Assembly: GCA_903837595.1 (NCBI GenBank)
Contig: CAILVI010000359.1
Location: forward strand, 1 to 53,632
Direction: 5' to 3'
Length of the DNA: 53,632 nt
Source of the DNA: an uncultured Thiodictyon sp.
Lineage (GTDB): Bacteria; Pseudomonadota; Gammaproteobacteria; Chromatiales; Chromatiaceae
Within the stretch, counting starts at the first letter, position 1. Every line of letters starts with the position of its first letter. Below are positions 16,154-24,888 of this stretch, piece after piece. The notes beneath the pieces were generated by a model. It searched no databases and was not told the DNA's origin. It worked only from the letters and a program-made list of their open reading frames with translations. The position numbers were made by a program, and so were the translations under genes.

Positions 16154-16261
16154 CTAGCGCGCCCGCGTCAGCACGAAGTCGGACACGCTGGTCCGGGCAT
16201 AAGCGGCGGCCTTGTCGAGCAGTTGCAGGGCGCGGTCGTCGCAGCGGATGTGCAGGCCCAC
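16154..16261 (-). pseudogene. Partial DUF1778 (TacA-like) antitoxin
   Basis: A 35-codon frame from GTG 16261 to TAG reads HIRCDDRALQLLDKAA followed by AYARTSVSDFVLTRAR. This is the ribbon-helix-helix pattern of DUF1778 antitoxins (…R-x-x-x…LIEQAA…SVSDFV…). Full-length relatives have about 90 residues and are followed by a GNAT acetyltransferase toxin. Here the C-terminal toxin-binding half is gone and no GNAT gene follows. Either the gene is truncated or a very short form remains. Confidence 0.5.
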
Positions 16262-16435
16262 ATCCCTGGTCCTTGGGGTGTGGATGGAGGAATCCGGAAA
16301 CTCAAGCGATGAAAAACCTTACTCCGGTTGTGGTAAAATCTCCAGGCAACCGGCATCAGGCCGACAAGCCCGCCCCCCCAGACCGTCAACGGCGCGCCCG
16401 CGCGCGGGACCCGCGCGGGCGCGTAGAATGCCGCC

Positions 16436-18619
16436 ATGGATGTTTCAAAAATTCTCGATCCCTTAAACGATGCCCAACGCGAGGCGGTCAGCGCCCCGGC
16501 GGGCACCCGTCTGGTGCTGGCCGGTGCCGGCAGCGGTAAGACGCGGGTGCTGGTGCATCGCATCGCGTGGCTGATCCAGGTGGAGCAGGCGCCGCCCTGG
16601 TCCCTGCTGGCAGTCACCTTCACCAACAAGGCGGCGCGCGAGATGCGCACCCGCATCGAAGAGATACTCGACCACCCGGTGGGCGGCATGTGGGTGGGCA
16701 CCTTCCACGGGCTCACCCACCGCTTCCTGCGCGCCCACTGGCAGGACGCGGGGCTGCCCCAGCACTTCCAGATCCTGGACGGGGACGACCAGTTCCGGCT
16801 GATCCGCCGCGCACTCAAGACCCTGGAGCTGGACGAGGCCAAGTGGCCGCCGCGCCAGGCCCAGAGCTTCATCAACAAGCAGAAGGACGAGGGTCGGCGC
16901 CCGGACCATGTGGACGCCGCCGGTGACCGCTATCTGACCCAGATGGTCACCATCTACCGGGAGTACGAGACGGCGCGCCTGCGCAGCGGGTCGCTCGACT
17001 TCGCCGACCTGCTGCTGTGTGCACACGAGCTGCTGCGCAGCCGTGCGGACCTCCTGCACCACTACCGGGAGCGCTTCCACCACATCCTGGTGGACGAGTT
17101 CCAGGACACCAACGCCATCCAGTACGCCTGGTTGCGGCTCTTGGCGGGCACCAACGACAACCTGTTCGCGGTGGGTGATGACGACCAGTCGATCTACGGC
17201 TGGCGCGGGGCGCGGGTGGAGAACATCCAGTCGCTGGAGCGCGACTTCCCCGGTTGCCAACTGGTCCGCCTGGAGCAGAATTATCGCTCCACCGGCACCA
17301 TCCTCAAGGCCGCCAATGCACTGATCGCCCGCAACCCCCACCGGCTCGGCAAGAACCTCTGGACCGAGGACGGCGAAGGGGAGCCGATCCGCCGCTATGC
17401 CGCCTTCAACGAGGTGGACGAGGCGCGCTTCGTGGTGGAGCGCATCCGCAAGTACACCACCGAGGAGGGCTACCGCCGCGCCGAGTGTGCCATCCTCTAT
17501 CGCACCACGGCCCAGTCCCGGCTGTTCGAAGAGGCACTGATGAACGCCCAGGTCCCCTTCCGGGTCTATGGCGGGCTGCGCTTCTTCGAGCGCGCGGAGG
17601 TCCGCGACACCCTGGCCTACCTGCGCCTGCTGAACAACCCGGACGACGACGGCGCCTTCGAGCGCGTCATCAACACCCCCACCCGCGGTATCGGTGATCG
17701 CACCATCGACCTGCTGCGTGAGCAGGCCCGCGGGTCCGCGGTCTCACTGTGGCGGGCGGCGCTGGACCTGATCGACGCCGGCACCCTGGGGCCCCGCGGC
17801 ACCACGGCACTCGCGCGTTTCGTCGATCTGATCCGCGCCTGCAACACCGCCACCCAGGGCATGGACCTGGCCGAGATGGCCACCCATGTCATCGAGGCCG
17901 CTCAACTGGCGGACTTCTACCGCAAGGCCAAGGACGGTAAGGGCGAGGAGCGTATCGAGAACCTGGCACAGTTCGCGGAAACCGCCGGGCGCTTCCGCCA
18001 GGAGATCGAGGACGCCGAGGCCGACCCCCTGGGTGCCTTCCTGGCCCACGCCGCGCTGGAGGCGGGCGAGGCCCAGGCCGATGCCTTCACCGACGCGGTC
18101 CAGCTCATGACCCTGCACAGCGCCAAGGGGCTGGAATTCCCCAACGTCTTTCTGGTCGGCCTGGAGGAAGGGCTCTTCCCCCACAGCATGTCCGCCGAGG
18201 ACCCGGCACGGCTGGAGGAGGAACGCCGACTCTGCTATGTCGGCATGACCCGCGCCATGCACCGACTCTATGTGACCCATGCCGAATCCCGGCGGCTCTA
18301 TGGCAAAACGTCCGACCAAGCGCCCTCCCGCTTCCTGCGCGAGGTCCCTTTGGCGCTGATGGAGGAGGTGCGCGCGCGCGGGATCTCCTATCCGGCGGCG
18401 GCGAGCGCCCGGGCGCCGGCGCCCTTCGCGACTGGCTCCATGGCGGGCGATGCCGGCGGCTTTCGCCTTGGTCAGCAGGTCACGCACCCCAAGTTCGGGG
18501 AGGGCGTGGTGCTCAACAGCGAGGGGCACGGACCCCAGGCGCGGATTCAGGTCAACTTCAAGGAGGCGGGCGCCAAATGGCTGGTGTTGGCGTATGCACG
18601 GTTGGAACCTGTGACTTGA
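16436..18619 (+). CDS. uvrD: DNA helicase II
   Basis: 727 residues, the usual UvrD length. SF1A 3'-5' helicase for nucleotide excision and mismatch repair. Motifs in order: Q-motif LNDAQREAV, Walker A AGAGSGKTRVL, TFTNKAAREM, Walker B VDEFQDTN, GDDDQSIYGWRGA, QNYRS, TLHSAKGLEFPNVFL and VGMTRAMHRLYV. The C-terminal Tudor-like tail (LGQQVTHPKFGEGVVL) used for RNA polymerase contact is present. The stop overlaps the ATG of the broken HicB gene (TGATG), so that gene was cotranscribed. Confidence 0.97.
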   Translation: MDVSKILDPLNDAQREAVSAPAGTRLVLAGAGSGKTRVLVHRIAWLIQVEQAPPWSLLAVTFTNKAAREMRTRIEEILDHPVGGMWVGTFHGLTHRFLRAHWQDAGLPQHFQILDGDDQFRLIRRALKTLELDEAKWPPRQAQSFINKQKDEGRRPDHVDAAGDRYLTQMVTIYREYETARLRSGSLDFADLLLCAHELLRSRADLLHHYRERFHHILVDEFQDTNAIQYAWLRLLAGTNDNLFAVGDDDQSIYGWRGARVENIQSLERDFPGCQLVRLEQNYRSTGTILKAANALIARNPHRLGKNLWTEDGEGEPIRRYAAFNEVDEARFVVERIRKYTTEEGYRRAECAILYRTTAQSRLFEEALMNAQVPFRVYGGLRFFERAEVRDTLAYLRLLNNPDDDGAFERVINTPTRGIGDRTIDLLREQARGSAVSLWRAALDLIDAGTLGPRGTTALARFVDLIRACNTATQGMDLAEMATHVIEAAQLADFYRKAKDGKGEERIENLAQFAETAGRFRQEIEDAEADPLGAFLAHAALEAGEAQADAFTDAVQLMTLHSAKGLEFPNVFLVGLEEGLFPHSMSAEDPARLEEERRLCYVGMTRAMHRLYVTHAESRRLYGKTSDQAPSRFLREVPLALMEEVRARGISYPAAASARAPAPFATGSMAGDAGGFRLGQQVTHPKFGEGVVLNSEGHGPQARIQVNFKEAGAKWLVLAYARLEPVT

Positions 18620-18948
18620 TGGACATCGACGGCTATCGTGCGACGGTTGAGTACGACCCGGACATCGAGATGCTGCGCGACGCATTTGTTGACCTGAACG
18701 GCGGGGCCGATTTTTATGCAGCCGACCTGGCCAAGCTTCGCGAAGAAGGGCGGCAGTCTCTAAAGGTCTTCCTCCAGATGTGTGAAGAAGACCACGTCGA
18801 ACCGCGCAAGCGATAGACCGGAGATATCGACGTGCATGTCCCGCCGCAGTTACATGCAGAGATTGCAGCCCTGGCAAGGGCGCAGGGGAAGTCGCCTGAA
18901 GCCTGGGTCACTGAGGCCATCGGGCAACAGATGATAGCGAGTCGATAG
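18619..18948 (+). pseudogene. HicB-family antitoxin interrupted by an in-frame amber codon
   Basis: An ATG overlapping the uvrD stop opens a frame coding GYRATVEYDPDIEMLRDAFVDL and SLKVFLQMCEEDHVEPRKR, then TAG at 18814-18816. The same frame continues without a shift as TGDIDVHVPPQLHAEIAALA and RAQGKSPEAWVTEAIGQQM to a second TAG (18946-18948). The two parts are the N-terminal HicB domain and the C-terminal ribbon-helix-helix domain of one ~109-residue antitoxin. A single nonsense change separates them. TAG is the normal stop of several intact genes here (argH, psiE), so suppression is unlikely. Confidence 0.75.
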
Positions 18949-18979
18949 CGGCAACACGAGAATTAGAGAGCGACGCGTC

Positions 18980-19276
18980 ATGGCAAAATTCAAGTTTATC
19001 TTTAGCTTCAAAAGCCCCAATGCCTTCGGGTTTAAAGAGGAAGAAAAACAAGAGATTACTGATGTCGCATCTAGCCTCAATCCATTGCCATCCGAGCTAT
19101 CATACTCGAGTCCGGATCCCAACAAAGCCGATATTGGGTTTTGTGTCGAATGCGACAGTCAGTTTGCCGCCCCCCAAATCCAAAACGATCTACGGAAGCA
19201 GATTGCCAATTCATCCCTTGCTCGCTATGAGTGCAACTCTGAGCATCCAGTGCAATTCCGAGCATCCATCCGATAG
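18980..19276 (+). CDS. Hypothetical protein, AT-richer than its surroundings
   Basis: 98 residues beginning MAKFKFIFSFKSPNAFGFKEEEKQEITDVA. No family recognised. Codon use is visibly AT-richer (AAA, TTT, GAA) than the flanking genes, suggesting a later arrival or a rapidly evolving gene. The last ~20 residues run into sequence with a repeated GAGCATCCA motif, so the natural C-terminus may be lost. The 52-residue amphipathic start is soluble in character, with no signal peptide. Confidence 0.45.
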   Translation: MAKFKFIFSFKSPNAFGFKEEEKQEITDVASSLNPLPSELSYSSPDPNKADIGFCVECDSQFAAPQIQNDLRKQIANSSLARYECNSEHPVQFRASIR

Positions 19277-19310
19277 AGGATAGTTCTGGCCGCTGGAGCG
19301 GCCAAGGCTG

Positions 19311-19337
19311 CATTCCCACGCGGAGCGTGGGAACGAG
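19311..19337. repeat. CATTCCCACGC...GCGTGGGAACGAG hairpin
   Basis: An inverted repeat (TTCCCACGC/GCGTGGGAA) preceded by GAGCGGCCAAGGCTG. Nearly the same unit, with GAGCGGCCAAGACTG before it, lies at 45174-45216. It belongs to a hairpin family known to be widespread in intergenic DNA of Chromatiales and cyanobacteria. Confidence 0.8.
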
Positions 19338-19369
19338 TATAGAGAAGCACTAGAGAGGCGAACCTGACC

Positions 19370-19891
19370 ATGGAAAAGCAGCACAAAACACTGAGCATGA
19401 CCCTGCTGATGACCCCGGACATGGCCAATTTCTCCGGCCATGTCCACGGCGGCGCCACACTACGCCTGCTCGATCAGGCGGCCTATGCCTGTGCCTCACG
19501 CTATTGCAATCATTACGTGGTCACGCTGTCCGTGGATCAGGTATTCTTTCGGCAGCCGGTGCGGGTGGGTGAGTTGCTGACCTTCCTCGCCTCGGTGAAC
19601 TACACCGGCACCACCTCCATGGAGATCGGTATCCGCGTCATGACCGAGGATATCATTCACAAGACGACCCGCCATGCGATGACCTGCTATTTCACGATGG
19701 TGGCGGTCGATGAGCAGGGCCAGCCGGTCCCGGTCCCGCCGCTCGCCATCGAAACACCGAATGAGCTGCGGCGTTATGAAACCGCGGCCCTGCGACGTGA
19801 GTTCCGGCGGGAGATCGAAAAGCGCCACAATGAGATACGCCAGATGCACAAGGCGGCGGCCAAGGTGACCGACGTGACCCGGCAAGGATGA
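19370..19891 (+). CDS. Acyl-CoA thioesterase (hotdog fold, YciA/BACH type)
   Basis: 173 residues. The hotdog helix GHVHGGATLRLLDQAAYACASRY carries the catalytic HGG/Asp pattern, followed by VVTLSVDQVFFRQPVRVGELLTF and YTGTTSMEIGIRV strands. It hydrolyses acyl-CoA thioesters in the cytoplasm. A basic coiled-coil-like tail (RREFRREIEKRHNEIRQMHKAAAK) extends beyond the hotdog domain. GAGAGGCGAACC precedes the ATG. It is followed after 4 bp by psiE, likely one transcript. Confidence 0.9.
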   Translation: MEKQHKTLSMTLLMTPDMANFSGHVHGGATLRLLDQAAYACASRYCNHYVVTLSVDQVFFRQPVRVGELLTFLASVNYTGTTSMEIGIRVMTEDIIHKTTRHAMTCYFTMVAVDEQGQPVPVPPLAIETPNELRRYETAALRREFRREIEKRHNEIRQMHKAAAKVTDVTRQG

Positions 19892-19895
19892 ACCT

Positions 19896-20336
19896 ATGCT
19901 GACCAACGAACAACGACTCGACCGCTATCTATCCACCCTCTTCCGCTATGTCGAAAAGGGCGTTCTGCTCCTAGTCGGGGGGCTGGCCCTGGTCGCGATA
20001 GCCCAACAAGTCATAGGGATTTTCGGCAAGCACCAGGTGCGGCTGGAAGACGTGCTCCTGATCTTCATCTTCCTCGAAATCATGGCGATGGCGAACATAT
20101 ACTTCATCCGCCACAGCGTCCCTTTCACCTATCCCATGTTCATCGCCGTGACCGCCCTGTCACGACTGGTCGTGCTGCAAGGCAAGAATATCGCCCCCGA
20201 GAACCTGCTGTTCGAGGGGGGCGCCATCCTGCTGGTGAGCATCGCCATCCTGGTCATCCGCTTCAGTCAGCGCTACAGCAGCGACGCCACGGAGCACTGC
20301 GAGAACGCGGCGGCCGAGGATGACAAGACGCAGTAG
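19896..20336 (+). CDS. PsiE-family membrane protein
   Basis: 146 residues with four predicted membrane helices: VEKGVLLLVGGLALVAIAQQ, VLLIFIFLEIMAMANIYF, TYPMFIAVTALSRLVVL and GGAILLVSIAILVIRF. The pattern fits phosphate-starvation-inducible E proteins, whose function is unknown. The C-terminus is acidic. Four bases separate it from the thioesterase gene. No Pho box is evident just upstream, so phosphate control is not supported by what I can see here. Confidence 0.85.
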   Translation: MLTNEQRLDRYLSTLFRYVEKGVLLLVGGLALVAIAQQVIGIFGKHQVRLEDVLLIFIFLEIMAMANIYFIRHSVPFTYPMFIAVTALSRLVVLQGKNIAPENLLFEGGAILLVSIAILVIRFSQRYSSDATEHCENAAAEDDKTQ

Positions 20337-20374
20337 AGCATTGATCTAGCACCCTAATTCCGCGCTATCTTGTG

Positions 20375-20575
20375 TACCGACCCCAACGGGGTCGAACATA
20401 CCAGCCCAGGGCAACGCCCTGGGATACCATTGAGCCATTAAGCCCAGCCCTGAAGGCGCGCGACATAACGGCGGAGCACTGTATGTCACGCCCTTTCAGG
20501 GCTGGTTTTCCTACTAGACCTTCATGCCCAGGGCGTTGCCCTGGACTGATATGTCACGCCCCTTTGGGGCTGAGA
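20375..20575. repeat. ~200-bp inverted-repeat element (CCCAGGGC family)
   Basis: Outer arms carry the small palindromes GACCCCAACGGGGTC (left) and GCCCCTTTGGGGC (right). The inner arms are GCCCAGGGCAACGCCCTGGG and the reverse-related GCCCAGGGCGTTGCCCTGG. The centre has AGCCCTGAAGGCGCG and CGCCCTTTCAGGGCT facing each other. Short frames across this element are only reading through repeats. The gap between psiE and pepN holds nothing else except a GTAACACCGC hairpin (20650-20676) and a 17-bp tandem duplication (GTTACGAGATATTCCAT twice) ending at the pepN stop. Confidence 0.8.
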
Positions 20576-20702
20576 CGCCTCACAAGACACGGCGGGACAC
20601 CCTACCTGCTCCGACGACCGATACTCGCAACACGAAGCGCCTGATACTTTCGTAACACCGCGCAGCGGTGTTACGAGATATTCCATGTTACGAGATATTC
20701 CA

Positions 20703-23363
20703 TCAGGTGCCTTCCAACGCCTTGGACGCCACCTCATAGGCGTCTTTGGACAACAGGGCCGCCGCGTCCAGTACACGCGCCAATTGCGCACGCATCAGCT
20801 CTTGGCGACCCTGATCGAAGCGGCGCCAGCGAATCATTGACTTGAGCAGCCGCGAGGCAATCTGCGGATTCAGCGGATCGAGTTCCAGTACGCGGTCGGC
20901 CAGGAAACGGTAGCCGGCACCGTCCGCGGCGTGGAAACGCACCGGGTTGCCGGTGCAGAAGGCGCCGATGAGGCTACGCACCCGATTGGGATTGCGCAGC
21001 GAAAAGTCCGGGTGGTCCATCAGGTGAAATACCTGTTCCAGGGTGTCGGCCCGGATGCTGGTGGCCTGGATGCTGAACCACTTGTCGATGACCAGGGGCT
21101 CCGTGGACCAGCGGCGATAGAACTCGACCAGTGCCGCCTCGCCCGCCGGACCGCCGCGGTCGACCAACAGCCGCAGGGCGACCATCACGTCGGTCATGCT
21201 GTGGGCGGCCGCGAACTGGTCGCGGCAACGGGTCAGTGCCTCCTCGCCCCCGCCCGCCATCAGATAGGCCAGGGCCAAACCCTTCAGTGCCCGGCGACCG
21301 GCACTCTCCGGGTTGAAGGCATAGGGGCCGGTTTCCGCCTGGGCCGCATAGACAGCCATCAGGTCGTCACGCAGTTCCTCACCGATACGCCGACGCAGAA
21401 ATTCCCGGGCGCGGTGGATACCGTCCACGTCCACCACCCGCATCTGATCGGCCAGATACGATTCCCCGGGCAGGGTCAGCACTTCAGCGCGCAGTGCCGC
21501 CGCTACGTCAGTGTCCAGCAGGGCGAGCCGACAGGCCCCGAAGAAGGCGCTCGGTGCATCGCTCCCGGGCTCCGCCACCAACCGCAGTAGTACACGCTGC
21601 ATCAGGGTCTGGGCGGCATCCCAACGGGCGAAACCGTCGGTGTCCCGGGCCATGAGGAACTCCAGGTCCTGGTCGCTGTAGTCGAAGTGCAGCTTGACCG
21701 GGGCCGAGAAGCCGCGTAGCAGCGAGGGCACCGGTCGCTCGGGCAGGCCGACGAAGCGAAAATGCTCCACCGCGGCACGGACCTCCAGCACCCGGGTGCC
21801 GGGCGGCAGCGGTGCCTCGCACGCATCGCCCACCTCATCGCTCAGACGCAGCGCCAGTTCCTGACCGCCCGCATCCAGCAAGCCGATGGCCAGCGGCAGA
21901 TGCAGCGGCCGCTTCTGCTGTTGGCCCGGGGTCGCCGGGGTAAACTGGCGCACACTCAGCCGATAGCTGCCATCCGCCCCGTCATATTCGCCCTTCACCC
22001 ACAGCTGCGGGGTCCCCGCCTGCTCGTACCAGCGGCGGAACTGGGTCAAGTCCCGGCCGCTCGCATCTTCCATACAGGTCACGAAGTCGTCGGTCGTCAC
22101 GGCCTGGCCGTCATAGCGCGCGAAGTAGAGGTCGGTGGCCTTGCGGAACAGCGCGGGGCCCAGCAGATTGGCCTGCATCCGCACCACCTCGGTACCCTTC
22201 TCATACACGGTCGACGTATAGAAGTTATTGATCTCGATATAGGCCGTGGGGCGCACCGGGTGGGCCAGGGGACCCGCATCCTCGGCGAATTGGTGGGCAC
22301 GTAGTCCGCGCACGTCATGGATGCGCTTCACGGCGGACGAACCCATCGCCGCCGAGAACTCCTGGTCGCGGTAGACCGTAAATCCCTCTTTCAGACTCAA
22401 CTGAAACCAGTCCCGGCAGGTGATGCGGTTACCGGTCCAGTTGTGAAAATATTCGTGTGCAATGACCCCCTCGATCCCGGCAAAATCCTGGTCCGTGGCG
22501 GTGTCCGGTCGCGCCAGGACATATTTGTCGTTGAAGACGTTAAGCCCCTTGTTCTCCATGGCGCCCATATTAAAATGACTGACCGCAACGATCATGTAGA
22601 GAGCCAGGTCATATTCGCGCCCGAAGCGCTCCTCGTCCCAGCGCATGGCCCGCTTCAGGGATACCATGGCGTGTGCGCACTGGTCCAGGTTGTGGGGTTC
22701 GACATAGATGCGCAGACCCACTGGACGCCCTGAGGCGGTTGTGTACTGATCCTCGACCAAACCCAGGTCCCCGGCGATCAGCGCGAACAGGTAGCACGGC
22801 TTGGGAAAGGGGTCTTCCCAGCGGATCTCATGGCGACCATCCCCCAGGTCACGCGACTCCCCGGGATTGCCGTTGGACAGCAGCACCGGGAAACGCGCCT
22901 TATCCCCCACCAGGGTGACGGCGTAGCGGGCCATCACGTCCGGGCGGTCCAGAAAATAAGTGATACGCCGGAACCCTTCCGCCTCGCACTGGGTGCACAA
23001 CATCCCTCCGGACTGGTAAAGTCCCTCTAGGGCCGTGTTGCTGGCGGGATGGATGTGGACCCAGGTCTGGAGCAGGAAGCTGTCCGGCACCCGTAACAGG
23101 GTCAGCGACTCGGCGTCCAGTCGATACTCGGCAGGGGTCAGGGGGTAGCCGTCGAGGCTGACCCCGTCCAGTTCCAACTGCTCCCCGTGCAGGGTCAGAC
23201 TGCCGTCCCCACGGGTTGCGGCCGGGTTGCGGCGGACCTGTAGGCTCGCCGCAACCCGGGTCAAGTCCGGGTCCAGGTCGAAGTTGAGATCCACCCGGTC
23301 GATCAGGAACTCGGGCGGGCGATAGTCCTCCAGCCGGATCGGGTGCGGGGCGTCTCGGTACAT
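20703..23363 (-). CDS. pepN: Aminopeptidase N (M1 family)
   Basis: 886 residues, the expected size. Zinc aminopeptidase removing N-terminal residues from cytoplasmic peptides. Substrate motif GAMENKGLNVFND, zinc site HEYFHNWTGNRITCRDWFQLSLKEG (HExxH plus downstream Glu), and the Tyr region of YEKGTEVVRM are intact. The DUF3458 Ig-like and ARM C-terminal domains follow (LARVLDAAALLSKDAYEVASKALEGT at the end). The start is the ATG at MYRDAPHPIRLEDYRPP. A repeated ATTCCAT motif abuts the stop codon. Confidence 0.96.
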   Translation of the reverse strand: MYRDAPHPIRLEDYRPPEFLIDRVDLNFDLDPDLTRVAASLQVRRNPAATRGDGSLTLHGEQLELDGVSLDGYPLTPAEYRLDAESLTLLRVPDSFLLQTWVHIHPASNTALEGLYQSGGMLCTQCEAEGFRRITYFLDRPDVMARYAVTLVGDKARFPVLLSNGNPGESRDLGDGRHEIRWEDPFPKPCYLFALIAGDLGLVEDQYTTASGRPVGLRIYVEPHNLDQCAHAMVSLKRAMRWDEERFGREYDLALYMIVAVSHFNMGAMENKGLNVFNDKYVLARPDTATDQDFAGIEGVIAHEYFHNWTGNRITCRDWFQLSLKEGFTVYRDQEFSAAMGSSAVKRIHDVRGLRAHQFAEDAGPLAHPVRPTAYIEINNFYTSTVYEKGTEVVRMQANLLGPALFRKATDLYFARYDGQAVTTDDFVTCMEDASGRDLTQFRRWYEQAGTPQLWVKGEYDGADGSYRLSVRQFTPATPGQQQKRPLHLPLAIGLLDAGGQELALRLSDEVGDACEAPLPPGTRVLEVRAAVEHFRFVGLPERPVPSLLRGFSAPVKLHFDYSDQDLEFLMARDTDGFARWDAAQTLMQRVLLRLVAEPGSDAPSAFFGACRLALLDTDVAAALRAEVLTLPGESYLADQMRVVDVDGIHRAREFLRRRIGEELRDDLMAVYAAQAETGPYAFNPESAGRRALKGLALAYLMAGGGEEALTRCRDQFAAAHSMTDVMVALRLLVDRGGPAGEAALVEFYRRWSTEPLVIDKWFSIQATSIRADTLEQVFHLMDHPDFSLRNPNRVRSLIGAFCTGNPVRFHAADGAGYRFLADRVLELDPLNPQIASRLLKSMIRWRRFDQGRQELMRAQLARVLDAAALLSKDAYEVASKALEGT

Positions 23364-23516
23364 GCTGCTCTCGGTGGACCATGGCAGGGGGAACCCCTGC
23401 GGATCGACAATTGTATGCCCATGGCCGCAACCATGAGCAAGGCATGCGCAACCTTAAATTTCTTGAACGGCGGGCGGGCAACCGACCCGGGAAACGCCAA
23501 GCACCAGAGCACGACG

Positions 23517-23771
23517 ATGCCCGAAGTCCAGATTTATACCAAAACGCCATGCAGCTACTGCACCCGCGCCCGCAACCTGCTCCAGCGCAAGGGGGTCGAG
23601 TACACCGAGATCCCGGTGGACCACGACCCGGCGCAGCAACAGCAGATGTTCGAGCGCAGCCGCCGCCACACCGTACCCCAGGTCTTCATCGACGACCGGC
23701 ACGTCGGCGGCTACTCCGACCTGGCCGAACTTGACTCGTGCGGTGAACTGGACCCCCTGCTCGGCCGATGA
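23517..23771 (+). CDS. grxC: Glutaredoxin 3
   Basis: 84 residues. Thioredoxin fold with active site TPCSYCTRA; the usual CPYC proline is replaced by Ser. The cis-Pro TVPQVFIDD and GGYSDLAEL glutathione-binding motif are present. It reduces protein disulfides and mixed glutathione disulfides in the cytoplasm. The start was set at MPEVQIYTKT because the frame upstream is not conserved. It overlaps hslR by four bases (ATGA). Confidence 0.93.
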   Translation: MPEVQIYTKTPCSYCTRARNLLQRKGVEYTEIPVDHDPAQQQQMFERSRRHTVPQVFIDDRHVGGYSDLAELDSCGELDPLLGR

Positions 23772-24160
23772 ACCAGATCGACGAGGTCCGCCTGGACAAG
23801 TGGTTATGGGCCGCGCGTTTCTTCAAGACCCGCCACCTGGCGGTCGAGGCCATCAACGGCGGCAAGGTGCAGGTCAATGGCAGCCGTGCCAAACCCGGTC
23901 GGGACATCCGCCCGGGGATGCAGGTATCCATCCACAAGGGATCGCTCGTTTGGGAGGTGCAGGTGCTGGCAGTCAGCCAGCAGCGCCGCCCGGCCGCCGA
24001 GGCCGCGCAACTCTATCTGGAGGACGCGGCGAGCCGCACCCGGCGCGAGGAACTGCTGCTGCGCCAACGCGAGGCCGGCCCCCAGGATACGTTCGGAGAA
24101 CGACCGACCAAGCGTGACCGGCGGCAGTTTGAACGTTTTACCATGGACCAGGGCGGCTGA
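23768..24160 (+). CDS. hslR: Ribosome-associated heat shock protein Hsp15
   Basis: 130 residues. N-terminal S4 RNA-binding domain: VRLDKWLWAARFFKTRHLAVEAI, then NGGKVQVNGSRAKPGRDIRPG. A basic C-terminal tail ends KRDRRQFERFTMDQGG. Hsp15 binds free 50S subunits carrying nascent chains and helps recycle stalled complexes after heat shock. It is translationally coupled to grxC. Confidence 0.93.
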   Translation: MNQIDEVRLDKWLWAARFFKTRHLAVEAINGGKVQVNGSRAKPGRDIRPGMQVSIHKGSLVWEVQVLAVSQQRRPAAEAAQLYLEDAASRTRREELLLRQREAGPQDTFGERPTKRDRRQFERFTMDQGG

Positions 24161-24297
24161 GTCGGCACCGGTCGGCGCCCCCCCACATCCGGACCACGGC
24201 ACGCTGCCCGGGCCTCAATCATCGCCCTCGTCCCCACGCGCCGCGTGCGGATGTAGTCGCGCCGCGGTGCGCGGCCGGGCGCAGCGCGCCGCGGCCC

Positions 24298-24413
24298 TGG
24301 GCCGGACGGGGCATTCGCCCCGTCCGTAACGTTTTCTCCCGACCCGCGGGCCAACTGCACCGATCACCAGCTGAGCAAACATTCGGGACGGGGCGAATGC
24401 CCCGTCCCGCGCG
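24298..24413. repeat. Pair of GACGGGGC...GCCCCGTC hairpins
   Basis: Two related inverted repeats, GGACGGGGCATTCGCCCCGTCC (24302-24325 area) and GGGACGGGGCGAATGCCCCGTCCC (24386-24409 area), about 60 bp apart in the gene-free 24161-24888 gap. The same gap holds a CCAAGGCTGAAGTCCTGG hairpin (about 24434-24456), the LuxR relic, and a TTCGCCCTGAGC/GGTCGAAGGGCG repeat (about 24780-24820). Confidence 0.75.
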
Positions 24414-24483
24414 AGGCTTCAGCCTTAGCGTCTCTCCAAGGCTGAAGTCCTGGACTCCAGGGGGTGCTGCGACGCTTCACTTA

Positions 24484-24612
24484 ATGGCAGTGACGCGGCG
24501 CGTGGGGACCAGATCCAAGACCGCGTCGCGCCCCAGCTCGCATTGGGATTGGAGGCCCAGCTTCGCCATCATGCGCCAAGGCTCGGTAGCGGCCGTCTTG
24601 ATCACCGCCCCC
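24484..24612 (-). pseudogene. LuxR/NarL helix-turn-helix relic
   Basis: The minus strand reads AVIKTAATEPWRMMAKLGLQ and SQCELGRDAV to a TGA. The intact response regulator at 27885-28595 reads AVKTVDTYRRRMMAKLGLQS, QAELVRYAV at the same place; MMAKLGLQSQ is identical. Only the last two helices of the HTH domain survive and nothing upstream codes for a receiver. It is a decayed paralogue left in the intergenic region, about 3.3 kb from the live copy and in the same orientation. Confidence 0.7.
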
Positions 24613-24888
24613 GGTGGTTTCACTCGCTGCGCTTCACACAAACTTAACCGAGCAGTCCCTCAAAGAGGGCTATCCTGCTGCGCTTGCCTTAAGCGACGGC
24701 GGCGCAGAACGCCGCACACCGCCTGCCCGGCAGCGGTTTCAACGGTTCAACCGAATGCCGACAAGTTAAGGCTTTTCCGTTCGCCCTGAGCGGCGAGCTG
24801 GTCGAGCGGTCGAAGGGCGGCATAGAGTGACCGCCGTCGACGAGCACGGTCGCGTGCCGAGGTCCGTGCAATCGATTTAAGGCCTGTT

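Noticed and set aside
15840-16154. 104-codon minus-strand frame following the DUF1778 remnant as a GNAT toxin
   Set aside because: None of the acetyltransferase motifs is present, and part of it is the 44-bp repeat.
20372-20791. Short frames between psiE and pepN
   Set aside because: They read through the CCCAGGGC inverted-repeat element; such peptides are a known annotation artefact of this repeat type.
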